A stretch of DNA of 7,049 nt from Flavobacteriia bacterium (GTDB lineage Bacteria; Bacteroidota; Bacteroidia; Flavobacteriales_D; Crocinitomicaceae): contig RFQF01000104.1 in NCBI GenBank assembly GCA_009925805.1, positions 1 to 7,049 on the forward strand, written 5' to 3'. Made by a program: the position numbers and the translations under genes. The stretch's first letter is position 1. Each line of letters opens with the position of its first letter. Below the pieces are notes generated by a model. The model was not told the DNA's origin. It did no database searches and saw only the letters and a list, made by a program, of their open reading frames with translations. This document shows positions 1 through 6,989 of the stretch, in pieces.

Positions 1-653
1 GTGGCATTGGTAACTTGTGAACATCCGTTGATATCACTCACGGTGACTGTGTAAACCCCAGCGGATAGATTGACCGCATTTTGGCTATTCGTACCATTGG
101 ACCATGCAAAAGTGTAAGGAAAAGTGCCTCCCGTGGCAGTAAGATGGATGCTACCATTCGAGCCACCATAACACGTAACGCTTGTTGCACTGGTAGCGAG
201 CACGATCGGTGTAGGTTGGGTGAGATTTACGCTAGCTGAGGTTTGGCAACCATGCGCGTCGGTAACGACTACTGAATAGGATCCTATGGAAAGACCTGTT
301 GCGTTAGCAGTTGTTTGCCCATTCGACCATAAATAGGTGTACGGTGCTGTGCCGCCGCTGGGAGTAACCGAAGCGGTTCCATCGGAAGCGTTAAAACAGC
401 TGATTTGCTGACCGTTGTAATTGGAGGTAACTGCGGCGCTTGCCACCAAGAGCGTGGGTTGGGTAATTTGATACGAAGCCGTATTTTGACAGCCGTAACC
501 ATCGCTAACCGTAACCGTGTACAATCCAGGACCTAAATTATTGAGGCCTGCAGTGGTTGCACCAGTGTTCCAAAGATAATTGTAAATCGGTGTGCTGCTG
601 GCCTGTACCGTGATCGCCCCATTCGCCGCATTGAAACACGTAATATTATTAAG
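1..653 (-). repeat. Three tandem SprB-type protein repeats (about 75-80 residues each)
   Basis: Three consecutive units lie inside the adhesin gene, at about 653-438, 437-195 and 194-1; the third is cut by the window edge. Each follows the order: Ser/Thr-Cys, a G/D-rich turn, GGT-x-PY, Y/F-x-W-S/N-NG, then G-x-Y-x-V-x-V-x-D-x-x-GC; the first two end in TQP and the third is cut before that point. Good examples are GGTAPYTYLWSNG in unit 2 and GGTFPYTFAWSNG in unit 3; unit 1 is more divergent (STPIYNYLWNTG). The first cysteines fall at residues 621, 701 and 776, a spacing of 80 and then 75. The repeats are similar in protein but clearly divergent in DNA, so they are not a recent duplication. The match is to the SprB repeat family (Pfam SprB) from memory of its consensus. 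Confidence 0.85.
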
Positions 654-2498
654 ATTCAATAAACTAATGGTCGGATTTGGATGCACAACAACCGTATCGA
701 GCAAATTGAAAAAGGAGCAAGTGCTCCCGGTAAATGTAATGTTGAGCTGGTATACGCCGGCATTACTCGCCGTAACTGGATAAATTGTTGGGGATTGCGT
801 GGTCGACGAAAAGCCATTTGGTCCGGCCCAAAAATAATTTGCGGTAGCACTGTAGGGAATAATGAAATACAAGGAGTCCCCCAAGCATAGCGGATTGTTG
901 TGCGCTACCGTGGGTGGTTGACAATTCGAATGGATCGTGAGTTGGTTGGTAATGTTGGTGGGACAACCGTTGGCGTTGTAAATATCGGAGAGGCCATTGT
1001 TCGTAAACGGGTTATTGGAAATATTTCCGGTTCCGAAGATGTACGCCTTATTGGTAATGGTGCTATCACAAGCGAGGAGCAAGCAATCGTTCAATACCTG
1101 AACGCGAAAACGAACCACTGCTGAGTCTGAACCATTGGGAGAATTGTTCATACTTCCTCCGATTAATGCATTGGCCCCACTTTTTACCCGGGCTTTTATG
1201 TAATGTCCCGCGGCCACATATTCCGCTTGGTCATCTCCTATGGCATCTGTTTTTGGTCCGAGAAAGGGGGCATTTACGTAGGTAATAGATCCCGGGACAT
1301 AAACGGTGCGCGGGTCAAGGGTATCCGTGATATAGGTGTTGTTGGATACATCGCTTCCAATATTTTTACCAACGATGGTGTACTCCAGAATGTCGCCTGG
1401 CACCACTTGCCCACCGTTTAAGTCTTGTACATAAACGGTTGCTCGCAAATCAGGTTCGTAAATATCGATGGCAGAGGTAATCACCCGAGGTAGGACAAAC
1501 TCATTGCTGGTTGAAACCAAAATGTTGGCTGAATTGGCATTATTACCAATATAATTGAGGGCTGTATTGTTGGGATTAAAGGTGCTTGCATCGTAGCCCA
1601 GGGTGTTGTTCAAATTGGGATTTCGGTAAGGGGTTAATACCCCATTGTTGGAAATCGTACTGTTAAAAAAATTATTAGCATTGTGCAATCCATCGGAAAC
1701 GGTAACACCGTTGAATTGAAGTTGATCTCCGGTATAGGGTCGGTCACCGTCCATGCTAATTACCCCTAATTCAAAAGTAACTGGGCCCGAAGGTGGCGTG
1801 GTGAACCCAGTAATGGGTATGTTCAATGAATTTCCCGGGGCTACGTTCGCAAAACCTTCAAATACCGTCAAATTCCGCATCGATTGAAGTGCGTTTCGAT
1901 AAACCACAATCACCGTCCATCCACCCCAAAAATTACTCCCTCCCTGGGTAACCAAATTCGCGACAGTAAATCGGGCATTGATGGAATTGGCAGGAATCAA
2001 ACTGGTAATGTCTTTAAAACAATAATAGCTGGGATGGGTCCAAGATTGTCCGCCAATGGTAGGTACATCTAAGGTTTGATCTGCGGTCAACCCTACATAG
2101 GATCCGTTGTTGAGTTTGAACCGGACTTGACTCCGGTTGTTGTAATTCGCAGTATTTCCAGCAATTCGCGCACTCCAATAAAGCCCTACCCACAAAATTT
2201 CCGAACAATTGGGTAAGGCAATGCTATCACTGCTCGACATAAACGTTGTGGGATCATTGTCAATGTCTACGTAGGTCATTTGGAAGTCGCCGTTAGAATA
2301 CGTCCCGTTGGGAGGAAGTTCGTTTTTAGCGGTTGTGCAAGTTCCGGATGATGGGCAAATGAGCGAAACGTTGGAGGCGTAGCGAATTCCTCCTTTGGTA
2401 TTGGTTTGGTAGCGGACGCTAAAAGGGGCAACGATTTGGCCAAAAGCCTGAAGGCCCAGTAACCCCAAAAAGCAAAAAAGAATTAAACTACGTATCAA
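1..2498 (-). CDS. Large exported adhesin-like protein with DUF11-like domain and SprB-type repeats (C-terminus beyond window)
   Basis: Reading the minus strand gives an unbroken frame of 832 codons that runs off the left edge; I translated it line by line and found no stop or frameshift. It begins at TTG (2498-2496): TAA lies two codons upstream, and no ATG occurs before residue 70 or so. The TTG start gives a clean signal peptide (basic R3, hydrophobic 5-16, cleavage near AFGQ at 18-21). A beta-rich N-terminal domain follows (about 22-345), with FWGGWTVIVVYRN at 190-202 and MDGDRPYTGD from 249, a pattern seen at the head of many DUF11-type surface proteins. A DUF11-like domain (about 350-525), an Ig/PKD-like domain (about 528-612) and three SprB-type repeats (614 onward) come next. 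By family knowledge, such proteins are secreted by the type IX system and act in gliding or adhesion. A C-terminal sorting domain would lie outside the window and is not seen. Specific function unknown. Confidence 0.88.
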   Translation of the reverse strand, partial: MIRSLILFCFLGLLGLQAFGQIVAPFSVRYQTNTKGGIRYASNVSLICPSSGTCTTAKNELPPNGTYSNGDFQMTYVDIDNDPTTFMSSSDSIALPNCSEILWVGLYWSARIAGNTANYNNRSQVRFKLNNGSYVGLTADQTLDVPTIGGQSWTHPSYYCFKDITSLIPANSINARFTVANLVTQGGSNFWGGWTVIVVYRNALQSMRNLTVFEGFANVAPGNSLNIPITGFTTPPSGPVTFELGVISMDGDRPYTGDQLQFNGVTVSDGLHNANNFFNSTISNNGVLTPYRNPNLNNTLGYDASTFNPNNTALNYIGNNANSANILVSTSNEFVLPRVITSAIDIYEPDLRATVYVQDLNGGQVVPGDILEYTIVGKNIGSDVSNNTYITDTLDPRTVYVPGSITYVNAPFLGPKTDAIGDDQAEYVAAGHYIKARVKSGANALIGGSMNNSPNGSDSAVVRFRVQVLNDCLLLACDSTITNKAYIFGTGNISNNPFTNNGLSDIYNANGCPTNITNQLTIHSNCQPPTVAHNNPLCLGDSLYFIIPYSATANYFWAGPNGFSSTTQSPTIYPVTASNAGVYQLNITFTGSTCSFFNLLDTVVVHPNPTISLLNLNNITCFNAANGAITVQASSTPIYNYLWNTGATTAGLNNLGPGLYTVTVSDGYGCQNTASYQITQPTLLVASAAVTSNYNGQQISCFNASDGTASVTPSGGTAPYTYLWSNGQTTANATGLSIGSYSVVVTDAHGCQTSASVNLTQPTPIVLATSATSVTCYGGSNGSIHLTATGGTFPYTFAWSNGTNSQNAVNLSAGVYTVTVSDINGCSQVTNA

Positions 2499-2581
2499 AT
2501 CTTACGAAATTTAGTTAAAAAATCGTTAACAAAGCCAATACGCACGAAAATCAATTCGGTTCGCTTTTTCATTAGAATTGG

Positions 2582-3532
2582 CTAACGGAGTTTTACAAGA
2601 ATAGAAACCGGTAAATGGTCCGAGTATCCTGCCAAATATTTCGTTCCTGCATACGTTCTTTTGGGCTGAAGTACGCCTTTGTATTCTTCCATAAGAAATG
2701 GAAAATTGTTGATTTTCCCCGATCCTTTGATTGCCCCGTTATCGTAGGAAAGAAAAGAGGGCGAAACGAAGATATGGTCCAGAACTCCCCATTCGTTATT
2801 GTAAAAATGGGTGCCTTTTGTCGCGCCGCTTTCCGCAGTAATCATAGGAGTTAGACGTTCCGCAATCTTTTTTGGAGCAGTGTTGTCCGGATAATCGTTT
2901 AAATCGCCCAAGAAAAGGATGCGACCTTTCCCCTGATTTTGAACGGAATCAATGAATTTGCAGGCTACTTCTGCCGCTGCTACCCGTTTTGCGTCGCTTT
3001 CATCTGTTCCGCCTCGACGGCTGGGCCAATGGTTGACCATCACATAAAAAACATCCTTTTTCGCTTTGAACTGAGCCCAAAGGATATCGCGCGTTGTGGC
3101 TTTCGTTTCGCCCGGGAGAATAAATCGTATTCGGTTGGAAGCCAACAAAGTGAGTTTCGCACTGTCGTAAATCATAGCTACATCGATTCCCCGTGCATCA
3201 GGACTTTCAAAGTGCACCAAGCCATAGTTTTTAAACGCTTTTTGGTGGGAAATAATGGAACGCACCACAAAGGCATTTTCCACCTCTGAGAAACCGCAGA
3301 CCACCGGTTTTCCTAAGGCTAACAACACTTCACGAATGTGCGCCAACTTCTCTTCATATTTCGCGGTGTTCCATTCGTTTTTGGCTTGGGGTAGAAATTC
3401 CGCATCGTCGTTCGGGCCATCAAGGGTGTCGAACAAATTTTCAACATTGTAGAAAGCAACGGTACGTGTTTTTTGACCATGAACAATGCTGTTGAATATG
3501 AATGCTGTTAACAAGTAAATTATGGGTTTCAT
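2582..3532 (-). CDS. Exported endonuclease/exonuclease/phosphatase family protein
   Basis: This is a complete 316-residue protein. It starts with a signal peptide (K2, hydrophobic 4-17, likely cleavage around HGQ at 18-20), so the mature enzyme should sit in the periplasm or outside. The remainder is one metal-dependent hydrolase domain of the exonuclease III/DNase I/phosphatase fold. The motifs appear in order: FYNVENLFD (27-35, Asn29), FSEVEN (81-86, metal-binding Glu83), RGIDVAMIY (114-122), VNHWPSRRGG (166-175, His168), LGDLND (208-213, Asp210 and Asn212), LDHIFVS (251-257) and GYSDHLPV (302-309, Asp305-His306). All expected catalytic residues are present. The chain ends eight residues after the last motif, leaving no room for a type IX sorting domain. 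The substrate cannot be read from sequence: DNA, RNA or a phosphoester are all possible in this family. It lies 56 bp downstream of the vWA gene and 83 bp upstream of the adhesin, all on the same strand. I see no canonical TAnnTTTG box in the 56-bp gap, only AT-rich DNA. Confidence 0.92.
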   Translation of the reverse strand: MKPIIYLLTAFIFNSIVHGQKTRTVAFYNVENLFDTLDGPNDDAEFLPQAKNEWNTAKYEEKLAHIREVLLALGKPVVCGFSEVENAFVVRSIISHQKAFKNYGLVHFESPDARGIDVAMIYDSAKLTLLASNRIRFILPGETKATTRDILWAQFKAKKDVFYVMVNHWPSRRGGTDESDAKRVAAAEVACKFIDSVQNQGKGRILFLGDLNDYPDNTAPKKIAERLTPMITAESGATKGTHFYNNEWGVLDHIFVSPSFLSYDNGAIKGSGKINNFPFLMEEYKGVLQPKRTYAGTKYLAGYSDHLPVSILVKLR

Positions 3533-3588
3533 AGTGATTATATTATAGTTTTAAATTATTCAAATATCAATGTCAAAAGTCCGATGGA

Positions 3589-5670
3589 TTAATACGCCCC
3601 ATAATACCGCTTGAAGAACCATTCCAAGAAAAAGCATAAAGCAATCATTAAGAGAAAAAACCAGGAATCCACCAAATCCCAAAATCGGGTGGTGATGCGT
3701 TCAATGGAAGTAATGTCGGTTCTTTTTTCGATTACATTCAACAAGCGATCATTTTCTGAAAACGGATAGTATTCTCCTCCTGACTGTTGTGATAATAAAC
3801 GGAGTATTCCATGATTTGCTGCATTGATACTTTTTTCCAAGGAAACATCTTCAATCAAGAAATCCCCTTCTTTGCGGTAGGGTTTATTTTGATATTGGGT
3901 AGTGGCTATCCAATGGTATTTTCCTGGAGGGAGAGATCCAATATCCAATCGGTATCCATCGTTGATTGTTGCAAATTGAAATGCGTACTTTTTCCCTTGG
4001 GCGTCTCGTAAGGATAGACTAATTTTTGGGGTAGTGATTGGGTCTAAGCTGGCATTGTAGAAATGGGCGTTTGCACCAATTCGGTCGTTTTTAGCAAATC
4101 GCTTATCCAATTGGACGGTCAATCCCATTCCTTCTCGTTTCACCATTAAATACGCATAGGCTCTGAGGAAAATTTCATTGAATTGTTCGTGATTTTTACT
4201 TTTCATATAATCGGATAGCCGCCACCTCCAAACCCCTTCACCGTATATTAATCCATGGACCAGTGCTGCTCGTTTATTAAAGTAAAACAGCGGTTCGGAT
4301 TTGCGGGTATTTTCAATTTTTTGAAGAATATACACTTCATAATTTCCCTTTGGAGCCATCTTTCCAAATTTACATACGAGGGGTGGAAAAAATTCCAACG
4401 CCGTTTTTGCCTTTTCACTCAAATCAAAGGTTGAAAACCCCGGATTCATGGTGCCTTGTATTTCATCCGTCTGACCTCGTGCATTATTCAAGTTGAATAA
4501 ATCAAGGCCCTCCAAGGTCGCGTTCGAGAAATTCCCCGGAATAATAAAAAGAACGGCGATTTTGTTGCGTTTGAGGAAATTGAGCGCTTCTTGGTCGTTG
4601 GGAAGGTTTGGGCTGTGCCAAACCACGAGGTCGGGTTTCAGGTTTTTGGTCACCAGTTCTTGTGGAGTAACGAAACTGGTTTGATAGTTTTTATTGGTTT
4701 CTGCCACGGATCGAAGCGCCGCCAAATCCGGATGCGGGGAAGATCCCATAAAACAAACGGAGTTCCGTGAATCAATCACCTCAATGTAACAGGTTTTGGT
4801 ATTATTTGCTTTAGAAAATTCACCGTTCAGGTATTCCACCGAGACGGTATACGCTTGAAAGCCCGATTTTTGAGCTGTTACTTGAAATTGCACTCGGTTA
4901 AAGGCATTTTCTTCGTTTTTATAGGTGATGGTTTTCGAATCGATAAGCGTTCCATTCTGGCTTAGACGCACCACGGCTTGCGTGTTTTTTATTTTGAATG
5001 CCTCCACATCGACTTCTATTGGAAAAACATCGTTCAAAAATACCACGTCGTTGTAAAAAAGGTTGGCAACTATTTGATCCTTTTTGGGCGTTGTGTCACC
5101 AATTCCCAAGGTGAATATAGGGGTGAGACTGAGTTGCTCCGCAGCATAGGAGGGATTGTCGCCCACATTGTAGTTTCCATCGCTCGCAAATACCACGGCA
5201 CCCACGTTTCGATTCAAAAACTGTTCAGATAACTGCTTGAAGGCTAATTCGTGATTGGATTCTTCTTCATTTAATAAATACCTGTTTGATTCCCGAATAT
5301 TGGTTCCGATGGTGTAAAAATATAGGTCGTATCGATCCGCAAAACGGTCTTGAATTTTCTCTGAAAAATCAGCGATTTTCTTTGCAAGTTGGTTGCTGTC
5401 TTTAAAACGTTTAAGAGATTCGGAGTTATCGATGAGCGTTATCAACGCAGGACGTTCAACCTCCGATTGATTAAACAACAAGGTTATTTTCAGCAAGAGC
5501 AACATGATCAGAAAGAGACCGAATCCTCGCAGGAAAGGCAAACCTCGTTGTAAAGCCTTGGATTGGGACTTGAGCCAGGCGTTGCCTCGATAAAAATACC
5601 AAGCAATTCCGAAGGCAAGTGGCAGCAATAAGAGAATCCAGAATAGGGAATTATTCGCTTGCAATGCCAT
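3589..5670 (-). CDS. vWA-domain membrane protein with Ig-like and GATase-like regions
   Basis: I place the start at 5670, giving 693 residues; the frame stays open to 5856 but that part runs antisense to the thiolase. TM1 (about 9-27) and TM2 (about 44-66) flank a basic loop, which suggests a large periplasmic body closed by TM3 (about 669-686) and a short KRYYGAY cytoplasmic tail. A von Willebrand factor A domain (about 74-200) carries the metal-ion motif DNSES (81-85, DxSxS) and SDGNYNVG (163-170). It is followed by an Ig-like strand-rich region (about 200-297), an alpha/beta region resembling class I glutamine amidotransferases (about 303-430), the family motif GEGVWRWRL (477-485) and a beta-sandwich (about 514-608). 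This layout is a recurrent Bacteroidota family, loosely BatA-like. The role is unknown; vWA domains usually mediate metal-dependent protein binding. The first gene of the minus-strand run, it diverges from the thiolase. Confidence 0.88.
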   Translation of the reverse strand: MALQANNSLFWILLLLPLAFGIAWYFYRGNAWLKSQSKALQRGLPFLRGFGLFLIMLLLLKITLLFNQSEVERPALITLIDNSESLKRFKDSNQLAKKIADFSEKIQDRFADRYDLYFYTIGTNIRESNRYLLNEEESNHELAFKQLSEQFLNRNVGAVVFASDGNYNVGDNPSYAAEQLSLTPIFTLGIGDTTPKKDQIVANLFYNDVVFLNDVFPIEVDVEAFKIKNTQAVVRLSQNGTLIDSKTITYKNEENAFNRVQFQVTAQKSGFQAYTVSVEYLNGEFSKANNTKTCYIEVIDSRNSVCFMGSSPHPDLAALRSVAETNKNYQTSFVTPQELVTKNLKPDLVVWHSPNLPNDQEALNFLKRNKIAVLFIIPGNFSNATLEGLDLFNLNNARGQTDEIQGTMNPGFSTFDLSEKAKTALEFFPPLVCKFGKMAPKGNYEVYILQKIENTRKSEPLFYFNKRAALVHGLIYGEGVWRWRLSDYMKSKNHEQFNEIFLRAYAYLMVKREGMGLTVQLDKRFAKNDRIGANAHFYNASLDPITTPKISLSLRDAQGKKYAFQFATINDGYRLDIGSLPPGKYHWIATTQYQNKPYRKEGDFLIEDVSLEKSINAANHGILRLLSQQSGGEYYPFSENDRLLNVIEKRTDITSIERITTRFWDLVDSWFFLLMIALCFFLEWFFKRYYGAY

Positions 5671-5710
5671 ACTGCGAAAGTAAGGAATTTCGCCCACATT
5701 TTGGCGGTTC

Positions 5711-5718
5711 CAAACGTA
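5711..5718 (-). promoter_or_regulatory. Candidate -7 box (TACGTTTG) for the vWA gene
   Basis: On the minus strand this octamer matches the Bacteroidota -7 consensus TAnnTTTG exactly. Transcription would start near 5704-5706, giving a leader of about 35 nt before the ATG at 5670. That would exclude the upstream in-frame ATGs at 5760, 5802 and 5856 from the transcript and supports the shorter protein. I see no clear -33 TTTG at the usual distance, so the assignment rests on the -7 box and position only. Confidence 0.45.
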
Positions 5719-5735
5719 AGATGAAAAGAAATATA

Positions 5736-5743
5736 TACCTTCG
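5736..5743 (+). promoter_or_regulatory. Candidate -7 box (TACCTTCG) for the thiolase gene
   Basis: This octamer differs from TAnnTTTG at one base. It would place the transcription start near 5749, leaving a leader of about 10 nt before the thiolase ATG at 5759. The nearest TTTG (5700-5703) is 32 bp upstream, too far to be a normal -33 element. It is back to back with the minus-strand candidate at 5711-5718, as expected of a compact divergent promoter region. Confidence 0.38.
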
Positions 5744-5758
5744 TGAAAAATTACTCCC

Positions 5759-6937
5759 ATGACAAAAGCAGTATATATTTGTTCCGCCGTAAGAACCCCC
5801 ATAGGGTCCTTTCTAGGAGCTTTTTCGGCTGTCCCAGCCACAGAATTAGGTTCCATCGCTATCCGTGCGGCACTGGATCGCGCGAAACTTTCTGCGGATT
5901 TGGTGGACGAGGTTTTTATGGGAAATGTGCTTCAAGCAGGGGTGGGTCAGGCCCCGGCCCGTCAAGCCGCGTTAGGAGCAGGTCTCGGCAATAAGGTTCC
6001 TTGTACTACCGTCAATAAAGTATGTGCTTCAGGAATGAAGGCCATCATGCTGGGTGCACAGACCATTCTTGCCGGTGATAATCATGTTGTGGTCGTGGGT
6101 GGGATGGAGAATATGTCGCAGACGCCGCATTATCTTAACGGACGAAACGCCACGAAATTTGGGAATATTTCCATGTTGGATGGAATCACCAAAGACGGAT
6201 TACTGGATGTTTATTCGCAAGTACCCATGGGAAATTGCGCAGAGCTTTGCGCCAAAGAACACAACATTACGCGGGAAGAACAAGACGCTTTCGCGATTGA
6301 GTCGTACCGACGTGCCGCCGCCGCATGGGAAAGCGGTAAATTCGATGCGGAAATTGTAGCGGTTCCTGTACCTCAACGTAAGGGAGATCCGATACTAATT
6401 ACTAAAGATGAAGAATTTACCAATGTTTTTCTGGATAAAATCCCAACGTTAAAGCCCGCTTTTGATAAAGAGGGAACGATAACGGCTGCCAATGCTTCCA
6501 CCTTGAACGATGGTGCCTCGGCGTTGGTATTGGCCTCGGAGGAGGCAGTGGAACGACACGGTTTAACACCCATTGCAAAAATCCTTTCCTATGCAGATGC
6601 AGCGCAAGCACCGGAATGGTTTACCACAGCTCCTTCCTTGGCGGTTCCCAAGGCCTTGGAAAAAGCAGGAATTGCTGCCTCAGAAGTGGATTTTTGGGAA
6701 TTGAATCAAGCTTTTTCGGTGGTTGGAATTGCCAATGCTCGCTTGTTAGGTCTTGATCCGAATAAAGTAGATGTTCATGGAGGTGCTGTGGCTTTAGGTC
6801 ACCCTCTGGGTAATTCCGGTTCACGCATTGTGGTAACCTTGCTTCATGTGTTAAAGCAACATCAAGGAACCCGGGGAGTGGCAGGCATTTGCAATGGGGG
6901 AGGAGGAGCTTCCGCCATGGTCATAGAAACGGTTTAG
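5759..6937 (+). CDS. Thiolase, acetyl-CoA C-acetyltransferase type
   Basis: A complete 392-residue protein, the usual length for a homotetrameric bacterial biosynthetic thiolase. These enzymes reversibly condense two acetyl-CoA to acetoacetyl-CoA, or cleave 3-ketoacyl-CoA, in the cytoplasm. The N-terminal fold begins correctly at VYICSAVRTPIGSF (5-18). The acylated cysteine is Cys89 in VNKVCASGMKA. GGMENMSQTPH (114-124), TAANASTLNDGASAL (242-256), NQAF (316-319), GGAVALGHPLGNSG (341-354, His348) and GICNGGGGAS (376-385, Cys378) complete the active site. The overall pattern, including MGNCAELCAKEHNI (157-170), is closest in my memory to acetyl-CoA acetyltransferases (AtoB/ThlA/ACAT1 type), but long-chain activity cannot be excluded. 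No beta-oxidation partner is visible nearby, and the gene appears monocistronic between a divergent promoter and a terminator. Two oddities are Pro156, where the Zoogloea enzyme has His, and Gln317 in place of the Glu in NEAF. Confidence 0.95.
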   Translation: MTKAVYICSAVRTPIGSFLGAFSAVPATELGSIAIRAALDRAKLSADLVDEVFMGNVLQAGVGQAPARQAALGAGLGNKVPCTTVNKVCASGMKAIMLGAQTILAGDNHVVVVGGMENMSQTPHYLNGRNATKFGNISMLDGITKDGLLDVYSQVPMGNCAELCAKEHNITREEQDAFAIESYRRAAAAWESGKFDAEIVAVPVPQRKGDPILITKDEEFTNVFLDKIPTLKPAFDKEGTITAANASTLNDGASALVLASEEAVERHGLTPIAKILSYADAAQAPEWFTTAPSLAVPKALEKAGIAASEVDFWELNQAFSVVGIANARLLGLDPNKVDVHGGAVALGHPLGNSGSRIVVTLLHVLKQHQGTRGVAGICNGGGGASAMVIETV

Positions 6938-6963
6938 CGATCTTTATTTTTTTGCTGGATGAT

Positions 6964-6988
6964 AAGGTCGGATCAACCGGCCTTTTTT
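6964..6988 (+). terminator. Intrinsic terminator of the thiolase gene
   Basis: An 8-bp stem (AAGGTCGG at 6964-6971 with CCGGCCTT at 6977-6984, one G-T wobble) closes a 5-nt ATCAA loop and runs into six T (6983-6988). It lies 27 bp after the thiolase stop codon. On the opposite strand the hairpin is not followed by a T run, so it should work mainly for plus-strand transcription. Confidence 0.88.
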
Positions 6989-6989
6989 G

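Noticed and set aside
592..1421. Several plus-strand open frames of 60-80 codons in the left third.
   Set aside because: They lie opposite the continuous adhesin frame, whose protein shows recognisable domains and repeats. They show no domain, motif or start context of their own.
2506..2533. Possible minus-strand promoter for the adhesin: TTTG (2533-2530) and TAAATTTC (2513-2506).
   Set aside because: The -7 element has a mismatch, the spacer is only 16 bp, and transcription would start almost on the TTG codon. It is too weak to annotate.
2514..2581. Short inverted repeats (CAATTC/GAATTG and GTTAA/TTAAC) downstream of the nuclease stop codon.
   Set aside because: The stems are 5-6 bp and AT-rich, the first has a long loop, and neither precedes a proper T run. 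They do not make a credible terminator.
2939..3289. A 116-codon plus-strand open frame opposite the nuclease gene.
   Set aside because: It is antisense to a gene with all catalytic motifs of its family, and its own translation has no recognisable features.
3533..3588. TTGACA and TATAAT on the minus strand before the nuclease gene, resembling a sigma-70 promoter.
   Set aside because: The two are about 23 bp apart instead of about 17, and this consensus is not the usual one in Bacteroidota. The DNA is simply AT-rich.
5671..5856. N-terminal extension of the vWA protein to an ATG at 5856 (755 residues).
   Set aside because: It is antisense to the conserved thiolase N-terminus and to the intergenic promoter region, and its residues do not resemble a family N-terminus. 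The 5670 start fits better.
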